A stretch of 64,000 bases of DNA from Alphaproteobacteria bacterium (GTDB lineage Bacteria > Pseudomonadota > Alphaproteobacteria > Sphingomonadales > Sphingomonadaceae), in NCBI GenBank assembly GCA_030424845.1, contig JAUHWC010000004.1, forward strand, positions 1 to 64,000. Direction: 5' to 3'. The notes under the pieces are model-generated. The model saw only the letters and a list, made by a program, of their open reading frames with translations, was not told the DNA's origin and did not search any database. Positions 58,565 to 64,000 of the stretch are shown here, one piece after another. Within the stretch, counting starts at the first letter, position 1, and every line of letters starts with the position of its first letter. The position numbers were made by a program, and so were the translations under genes.

Positions 58565-60355
58565 CTAGTCTTTCCTTATGTCCTCTGACTTGCGCCTGGG
58601 CCCGCGCTCGCGCGGCTCCGTCACGATGTGTTCGCGGGCCGCGTGCATGTTGCCTTCTTCAAGCTGGCGTTCCAACCGCTTCCAGTCGCTCTGGCGATAG
58701 GTGTCCTCGGCGCTGTCCAGCTCCTCCTGGCTCAGCCCCACTTCCTCCAGCGCCATCAATGCCATCCGCAGTGCAGATTCGAACATCTCGCGCATCAGGA
58801 ACGTCTCGCCATTGCCGTGCAGGCGCATCACGCTGAGCCGGTCATAGGTGCGTAGGTACACAGCGGCATTCGGGAACGCCTGCGTCACGGACGCGATCAG
58901 GCCCGGTTCGATATGTTCGTCGGAAATGCAGAACATGATCAGCTGGGCATCGCCTGCCCCCGCCTGCCGCAGGATGTCGATACGCGTCCCGTCGCCGTAA
59001 TAGACCTTGCTGCCGAACTCTCCCGACAGGTCGATCTGCTGCACCTTGTTATCGACCAAGGTCACGGACACACCGCCGGACATCAGCGTTTGCGCCACGG
59101 TCTGGCCGAAACGGCCATACCCGATCACCACGGCATTGGCGTGATCGTTCTCGGGTTCCGGCCGGACTTCGCCGGATCCCCGGACCGGTTCCCGACGAAT
59201 ACGGGCGGTGGCCTTCATCAGGAAGGGCGTGGCGATCATGGACAAGGTGATGATCGCGCCGAACAGGCTGGCGACATCGCTTTCGATGACCCCGGCAATC
59301 TGCGCCTGCGTATACAGGACGAAGCCGAATTCACCCCCCTGGCTGAGCAGCAAGCCCAGCGCCAGTGCGCGACGCCAGCGCATCTTGAACAGCATTCCCA
59401 GGCCGGTGATGATGGCGGTCTTGAGCGCGATGAGGAGCAACGCCATGCCGATGACGAACAAAGGCCGTTCGGCGATGGCGCCAATGTCCAGCATCATGCC
59501 GACAGCGAGGAAGAACAGGCCGAGCAGGATGGAACGGAAAGGCTCGATATCCGCCTCCAACTCGTGTCGATAGGGCGTATCGGCCAGCATTACACCGGCG
59601 ATGAAAGCCCCAAGGGCAGTCGATAGACCGACCATTTCCATCACCAGCGCCGATGCGCCCACAGTGAACAGGCCGGCCACGACGAACATCTCGCGCTCGC
59701 CCAGGCCGCCGATCAGCCGGAACAGCGGACGAATGACAAAGCGACCGGCAACGATCAGCCCCAGGAGCACGGCAACGGTCAGCAGCACCAATTGCCAACC
59801 GGGCATTCTCTCTTCCGCCGCACCGGAGTTGCCCAGGGCGGCAACGATGGTGATCAGCGGAATGATCGACAGGTCCTGGAACAGCAATATGGCAAAGGCA
59901 CGCTCGCCGAACGGGGTTTTCAGCCGCCCCCCGGATTGCAGCATGGGCAAGACCTGCGCCGTAGAGGAAAGGCCAAGTGGCAAGCCGATCGCAAGGGCGG
60001 CCTCCAGCGGGTATCCTGCAATTGCAAGCACGGTGGCGAACATCACCAGGCCGCAAAGCACCACTTGCACCAACCCGAGCCCGAAGATCTCGGACCGCAT
60101 GCGCCACAGCCGCGCCGGGTTCAGCTCGAGGCCGACGATGAACAGCAGCAGCACGATGCCAAGTTCGGCAATGCCGATGATGGTCTCCGCATTGCCGGCA
60201 AGGCCAAGCACCTGCGGTCCCACCACGGCCCCGGCAATCAGGTATCCAAGGGTCGCCCCCAGACCGAGCTGGCGGAACAGCAAGACGAAGGCGAGCGCAA
60301 AGCCCAGCAGGATCGCGCCGTCATGCAGGAAGTCCGCAGCAGCATGCACTTCCAT
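58565..60355 (-). CDS. CPA2-family cation:proton antiporter (KefB/KefC-like) with RCK domain
   Basis: A 596-residue membrane protein starting [13 protein letters not shown] at 60355. Twelve or so spans form the Na+/H+ exchanger domain, then comes a TrkA/RCK_N nucleotide-binding domain ([18 protein letters not shown]). An open frame further upstream is not needed. KefB/KefC export potassium in response to glutathione adducts; this protein may do the same. It converges on the EAL gene with 26 bases between and lies 28 bases downstream of the ZntB-like gene. Confidence 0.88.
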   Translation of the reverse strand: MEVHAAADFLHDGAILLGFALAFVLLFRQLGLGATLGYLIAGAVVGPQVLGLAGNAETIIGIAELGIVLLLFIVGLELNPARLWRMRSEIFGLGLVQVVLCGLVMFATVLAIAGYPLEAALAIGLPLGLSSTAQVLPMLQSGGRLKTPFGERAFAILLFQDLSIIPLITIVAALGNSGAAEERMPGWQLVLLTVAVLLGLIVAGRFVIRPLFRLIGGLGEREMFVVAGLFTVGASALVMEMVGLSTALGAFIAGVMLADTPYRHELEADIEPFRSILLGLFFLAVGMMLDIGAIAERPLFVIGMALLLIALKTAIITGLGMLFKMRWRRALALGLLLSQGGEFGFVLYTQAQIAGVIESDVASLFGAIITLSMIATPFLMKATARIRREPVRGSGEVRPEPENDHANAVVIGYGRFGQTVAQTLMSGGVSVTLVDNKVQQIDLSGEFGSKVYYGDGTRIDILRQAGAGDAQLIMFCISDEHIEPGLIASVTQAFPNAAVYLRTYDRLSVMRLHGNGETFLMREMFESALRMALMALEEVGLSQEELDSAEDTYRQSDWKRLERQLEEGNMHAAREHIVTEPRERGPRRKSEDIRKD

Positions 60356-60383
60356 CAGCCGGACACCTTCGGCAAGCAGCGCA

Positions 60384-61412
60384 TCACAACCATTTCCATC
60401 GCCAGAAAAGGTAGAGCAGCACGGCAAAGATTCCCGTGCACAGCGCAACCACTTCCCAGAAGGCCAAGGGATCATCCATCCCCGGCACGCCGCCGACATT
60501 GATGCCCAGCAAGCCGGTGAGGAAGCTGAGCGGCAGGAAGATGCCCGCCACGATTGTCAGTATGTAGGTCGCCTGTTCGTTGCGGGCGATCGAGCGGCCG
60601 CGGATATCATCCATCAGCACGACCGCACTTTCCTTGCTGATATCGAGGTCTTCCAGGTAGCGCCGCAACCGGTCGATGCTTTCGGCTATCTCGCGCCGGT
60701 CATGGTCCTCGAACCATGGCGGGGCATAGCGACTGATCGCCTCCAGCGCCTCGTGCATCGGCCCCATGTGCCGCTTCAGGCCAAGGCAATTGCGGCGGAT
60801 GGTGGCAATCCTGTCCAGCGCTTCTTCGGCATCATCGTCCACATCGCGCTCTTCGAGCTCGTCAAGGTGGTCATTCATGTCGACGATCGAGCGGTTCATG
60901 CGGGTGATCATCGCTTCGGTGATCTCGGTGATCAGCGCGCCGCAGTCATTGGGCCCCGCCTCGCGCCGGTCGATCATCTTCAGCACGAGGCGCGGTGTCT
61001 GCAACGGTTGCTTGCGCAAGGTGACAAGGCGCTTGCCGTCACACCACAACTGGATCGACAGCATGTCTTCCGGTTGCGCGCCGGGGTTGAAATTGATCCC
61101 CCGCAGCGTCGCCACCAGCGTATCGCCTTCGCGGAAAGCACGCGGCCGGGTCCTGTCGCTGACGAGCAGTTCGCGCGTGGGTTCGGGAATGGCGAGATCC
61201 TCCAGCCACTCGTCCACGCCGGGTCGATTGCGACACAGGTGGACCCACAGCACCTCGCCTTCGCGATCGGGTTGCCAGCGGCGCGCCTCGTCCCAGTCCA
61301 GCGGCCGTCCGGCGCCCTTGCCGTCCAGCACGCGGCCGAAGATCATGGGATTGTCCGGCGGGCAGCCCTCCTCGACCTGGGGCACACCCGGCTGTTCGTC
61401 CATCTTGGTCAT
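60384..61412 (-). CDS. zntB: CorA/ZntB family divalent cation transporter
   Basis: A 342-residue protein with a long cytoplasmic domain and two C-terminal spans ([20 protein letters not shown] and the final one). The pore motif GINVGGVPG is the ZntB form of the CorA GMN signature. ZntB exports or imports Zn2+ with protons. In-frame ATGs at 61430 and 61403 are alternatives to 61412; ribosome sites are ambiguous. The antiporter gene follows on the same strand 28 bases away, and ispG is divergent. Confidence 0.85.
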   Translation of the reverse strand: MTKMDEQPGVPQVEEGCPPDNPMIFGRVLDGKGAGRPLDWDEARRWQPDREGEVLWVHLCRNRPGVDEWLEDLAIPEPTRELLVSDRTRPRAFREGDTLVATLRGINFNPGAQPEDMLSIQLWCDGKRLVTLRKQPLQTPRLVLKMIDRREAGPNDCGALITEITEAMITRMNRSIVDMNDHLDELEERDVDDDAEEALDRIATIRRNCLGLKRHMGPMHEALEAISRYAPPWFEDHDRREIAESIDRLRRYLEDLDISKESAVVLMDDIRGRSIARNEQATYILTIVAGIFLPLSFLTGLLGINVGGVPGMDDPLAFWEVVALCTGIFAVLLYLFWRWKWL

Positions 61413-61481
61413 GGCTCCACCATGCCGCAAAGTCGCACGCCTGTCATTGCCCCTTCATCCGCGCAGGACTATATAGCTGTC

Positions 61482-62630
61482 ATGTCCTCATCCGTACGCC
61501 CGTGGCGCGATATCGATCGCCGCAAGTCCCGCCAGATCATGGTCGGCAATGTTCCCGTTGGTGGCGATGCGCCGATCACGGTGCAGACCATGACCAACAC
61601 CCCGACAGAAGACGTCGCGGCCACGATCGACCAGATTCGCCGTTGCGAGGATGCCGGTGCCGACATCATCCGCGTGTCGTGCCCGACCGCGGAATCGACC
61701 GAGAATTTCGACAAGATCACCAGGGCATCCAACATCCCGATCGTGGCGGATATCCACTTCCACTACAAACGGGCGCTGGAAGCGGCGGACAAGGGCGCGG
61801 CCTGCCTGCGCATCAATCCCGGCAATATCGGCTCTTCCGAGCGGGTGGCCGAAGTCGTCCGTGCGGCCAAGGCCAATGGTTGTGCGATCCGCATCGGCGT
61901 GAACGCAGGTTCCCTCGAAAAGGACCTGCTGGAAAAATACGGCGAGCCCTGCCCGGAAGCGCTGGTCGAAAGTGCGCTCGATCATATCAAGCTGCTGCAG
62001 GACCATGACTTCCACGAATACAAGGTGGCGGTGAAGGCATCCGACGTGTTCCTTGCCGTGGCAGCCTACATGGAACTGGCAGACGCGGTGGATTGCCCGC
62101 TGCACCTTGGTATCACCGAGGCTGGCGGCCTCATCGGAGGAACGGTCAAGAGCTCCATCGGTCTTGGCAATTTGCTGTGGGCCGGGATCGGCGACACGAT
62201 CCGCGTATCGCTTTCGGCAGAACCGGAACAGGAAGTGCGGGTCGGGTTCGAGATCCTCAAGTCGCTCGGCCTGCGAACCCGCGGCGTGCGCGTGGTCTCC
62301 TGCCCCAGCTGCGCGCGGCAGGGTTTTGACGTGATCAGGACAGTGCAGGTGCTGGAGGAACGCCTGCAGCACATCAAGACGCCGCTATCGCTTTCCGTTC
62401 TCGGTTGCGTCGTCAACGGACCCGGCGAAGCGCGCGAAACCGATATCGGCATCACCGGCGGCGGCGCAGGCAAGCACATGGTCTACCTTTCCGGCGTGAC
62501 CGACCATCACGTGCAGGACCAGGACATGATCGAACACATCGTGTCGCTGGTGGAAAAGAAGGCTGCCGAGATCGAGGAGGGCATGATCGATGCCGGAAAA
62601 GCCGAAGGTGCAGTCGAAGCCGCGGAATAA
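61482..62630 (+). CDS. ispG: (E)-4-hydroxy-3-methylbut-2-enyl-diphosphate synthase
   Basis: A 382-residue [4Fe-4S] enzyme of the MEP isoprenoid pathway. The N-terminus [20 protein letters not shown], a barrel core with INPGNIGS, and the cluster ligands CPSCARQG and GCVVNGPGE are as in bacterial IspG. The start ATG 61482 ([15 protein letters not shown]) gives the correct length; the much longer open frame upstream is rejected. Its last 41 bases overlap the next gene. Confidence 0.95.
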   Translation: MSSSVRPWRDIDRRKSRQIMVGNVPVGGDAPITVQTMTNTPTEDVAATIDQIRRCEDAGADIIRVSCPTAESTENFDKITRASNIPIVADIHFHYKRALEAADKGAACLRINPGNIGSSERVAEVVRAAKANGCAIRIGVNAGSLEKDLLEKYGEPCPEALVESALDHIKLLQDHDFHEYKVAVKASDVFLAVAAYMELADAVDCPLHLGITEAGGLIGGTVKSSIGLGNLLWAGIGDTIRVSLSAEPEQEVRVGFEILKSLGLRTRGVRVVSCPSCARQGFDVIRTVQVLEERLQHIKTPLSLSVLGCVVNGPGEARETDIGITGGGAGKHMVYLSGVTDHHVQDQDMIEHIVSLVEKKAAEIEEGMIDAGKAEGAVEAAE

Positions 62631-62892
62631 TGCGCGTGGCAGCGCGGGCGAGGCAGAAGTTCTGCCCGCAACTGCTGATGCCAAGGACCCGGTTGAAGCA
62701 AGAGGAGCGCAGGCAACGGGCGCAGTCGCGGTCGGTGCGTTTGCGCTAGGGGCAGTGGCGATGGGCGCACTTGCAATCGGGGCGCTGGCCATCGGCAGGC
62801 TCGCCATCGGGCGGATGCATTTGCGCGATGCCCGGATCGACCGCTTGAGCGTGGGCGAACTTGAAATCGATCATATCAGCGCTGGCGAATGA
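62590..62892 (+). CDS. Small Ala/Gly-repeat protein overlapping ispG
   Basis: A 100-residue protein in a different frame from ispG, sharing 41 bases with its end. GAGGAGGG lies four to five bases before the ATG at 62590, a strong site. The middle is a run of about six Ala-x-Gly pentapeptide-like repeats ([25 protein letters not shown]) that would form an uncleaved membrane segment or beta-solenoid; the end is charged. Function unknown. The next gene overlaps it by ATGA. Confidence 0.6.
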   Translation: MPEKPKVQSKPRNNARGSAGEAEVLPATADAKDPVEARGAQATGAVAVGAFALGAVAMGALAIGALAIGRLAIGRMHLRDARIDRLSVGELEIDHISAGE

Positions 62893-63422
62893 TTTTCAGG
62901 ACCATCCTCGCTGCATTGGCGGCCCTTTGCCTTGCAGCCTGCGCCACCACCGACACCCGGCAAGATCACCACGCCCATGCCGGCAACTGGCCCGAGGCAA
63001 CGCCGTTCGATCCGGCACGCGATGCGCGCAGCGAGCTGGAAGTGGCTTTCGCGGTGGCCACGGCCCAGGATGCGGCCGGCCAGGGCAAGCTCAACATCCT
63101 CGCCGTTTTCGGTGCAAACTGGTGCCATGACAGCCGCGCGCTGGCCGGATGGCTCGAAACCCCGCGTTTTCGCGCGGTGACAGACGCGCATTTCATGGTC
63201 GTCTATATCGACGCGGGCGTTCCGCAGACCGGTGAAGATCGCAACCTCGAACTGGCGGGGGAACTGGGCGTTTCAGGCATCACGGGCACGCCCACCATGC
63301 TGGTGCTCGATGCCGATGGAAAGCTGCTCAACACGCCCGCCGATGCGAGGGCATGGCGCAACGCCTCCATGCGCAGCGAGGACGAGATTTTCTCCTGGCT
63401 GGAGGGCTTTACTCCGCAGTAA
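62889..63422 (+). CDS. Thioredoxin-fold lipoprotein with a single active-site cysteine
   Basis: A 177-residue exported protein. The lipobox LCLAAC marks a lipoprotein. The thioredoxin-like active site is WCHDS, so only the first Cys of the usual CxxC is present, and the conserved cis-Pro is in GTPTM. HDHHAHA follows the signal. Such proteins may bind metals or act on disulfides as monothiols; the role is unknown. It overlaps the Ala/Gly gene by ATGA. Confidence 0.78.
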   Translation: MIFRTILAALAALCLAACATTDTRQDHHAHAGNWPEATPFDPARDARSELEVAFAVATAQDAAGQGKLNILAVFGANWCHDSRALAGWLETPRFRAVTDAHFMVVYIDAGVPQTGEDRNLELAGELGVSGITGTPTMLVLDADGKLLNTPADARAWRNASMRSEDEIFSWLEGFTPQ

Positions 63423-63449
63423 CCCCGCGCCGCTATCCTGGCGCGCGAT

Positions 63450-64000
63450 ATGGACATCAAGATTCCCCTTGCTGCCATGCTCGTTGTTGGCGGAGCGATC
63501 GGGCTGGCCTTGCCCGGCGAAGGAGAGGTTGCATCCACGGCCGACGGACAGGCCGCGAGGGCCGAAATGCGCGGTGATCCCCAGCGTGACCTGCAACTCA
63601 ACCGTGTGACCGCTTCACCGCCTGCCCCCACCTTGCCCGGTTGGGGCGAGGAGATTGTCCTCCACCGCGAACCGGACGGGCACTTCTACGCGGATGTCTC
63701 GGTCGAAGGGCGCGAATTCCGCATGCTGGTGGATACCGGGGCCAGCGTTGTCGCGCTGACCGGCGAGGATGCTTCCGCCATGGGCCTGCACTGGTTCGAT
63801 GAAGACGTTGCGCCGGTCGCACAGGGTGCATCCGGCGCTGTGCACGGGGTCAACACAACCATCAACCGCATGGCGCTGGGGAGCCTTGAAGCCCAGGGCG
63901 TGCGAGCCATCATCATGCCGGACAGCACGGGCATCTCGCTGCTCGGGCAATCCTTCCTCAGCACCGTGGGCCGGGTGGAGATTTCCGGCGACCGCATGGT
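63450..64000 (+). CDS. Retropepsin-like aspartic protease (TIGR02281 type), cut by window end
   Basis: The visible 183 residues begin MDIKIPLAAMLVVGG, a signal or anchor segment, and contain the aspartyl protease motif FRMLVDTGASVVAL near residue 92, followed by GVNTTINRMALGS and GISLLGQSFL. This is the pattern of the TIGR02281 clan AA family found in alphaproteobacteria. The 3' end lies outside the window. It starts 27 bases after the lipoprotein gene; the ribosome binding site is weak. Confidence 0.82.
   Translation, partial: MDIKIPLAAMLVVGGAIGLALPGEGEVASTADGQAARAEMRGDPQRDLQLNRVTASPPAPTLPGWGEEIVLHREPDGHFYADVSVEGREFRMLVDTGASVVALTGEDASAMGLHWFDEDVAPVAQGASGAVHGVNTTINRMALGSLEAQGVRAIIMPDSTGISLLGQSFLSTVGRVEISGDRM

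Noticed and set aside
59601-61481. N-terminal extension of the ispG frame to more than 1000 residues
   Set aside because: This stretch is antisense to the antiporter and ZntB-like genes; MSSSV at 61482 gives the normal IspG length.

Overview
The window looks like chromosome from a high-GC alphaproteobacterium, most probably a sphingomonad of the Erythrobacteraceae type. The clues are a NepR/EcfG general stress response locus with an HWE-family kinase, many tightly packed operons joined by ATGA, GTGA and TGATG overlaps, and several families common in that order (GFA, DUF2147, a tryptophan-halogenase-type flavoenzyme, a TIGR02281-type aspartic protease). This is inferred from gene content; there is no rRNA to confirm it. 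I see no insertion sequence, integrase, CRISPR array or phage gene, and no stretch over 300 bases without a gene.

Bases 1-30000 are accessory and catabolic. Two large secreted proteins related to animal CEMIP/TMEM2 (1-1394, cut by the window edge, and 10547-13174, intact) flank a nitrogen-scavenging block: a cobalt-type nitrile hydratase with its activator (1522-3153), an amidase (3193-4641) and a complete oligopeptide ABC importer (4744-10360). Next come a divergent pair of L,D-transpeptidase-type proteins, an FAD-binding protein, two beta-hydroxyacid dehydrogenases, a PDZ/SHOCT protein split by an apparent frameshift, a fused 5-oxoprolinase (19830-23417), a two-subunit molybdenum hydroxylase (23586-26274) and, facing it, the molybdate importer modABC with a Mo-box-like palindrome upstream of modA.

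Bases 28456-31218 are the general stress response locus: a CHASE-domain HWE kinase divergent from nepR-ecfG, with a textbook EcfG promoter (GGAAC-N16-CGTT) in front of nepR. A housekeeping stretch follows (AI-2E-type permease, sodB, glmM, thiD, LOG-family protein, tRNA-Gln), interrupted at about 36977-37642 by what looks like a deletion scar joining two 5'-truncated genes.

Bases 38272-45017 hold the most interesting unit, an arsenosugar-type biosynthesis cluster: an ArsM-type arsenite methyltransferase with the conserved cysteines, two glycosyltransferases of the TIGR04282 and TIGR04283 types, a radical SAM enzyme that does not look like canonical ArsS, a disulfide oxidoreductase with Tyr at the usual catalytic His position, an SDR reductase/epimerase and a fatty-acid-hydroxylase-type membrane enzyme. 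Together they could methylate arsenite, add a SAM-derived 5'-deoxyadenosyl group and build a sugar, and possibly a lipid, on the arsenic.

Bases 45075-64000 are mostly housekeeping: ppx/gppA-rlmE, a membrane-anchored cytochrome c, pheA, a tryptophan-halogenase family protein, a six-gene MoxR/DUF58/SpoIIM/RDD operon ending in a GNAT gene, a GAF-EAL protein, a KefB-type antiporter, a CorA/ZntB transporter, ispG with an overlapping small gene, a thioredoxin-fold lipoprotein and the start of an aspartic protease cut by the window end.
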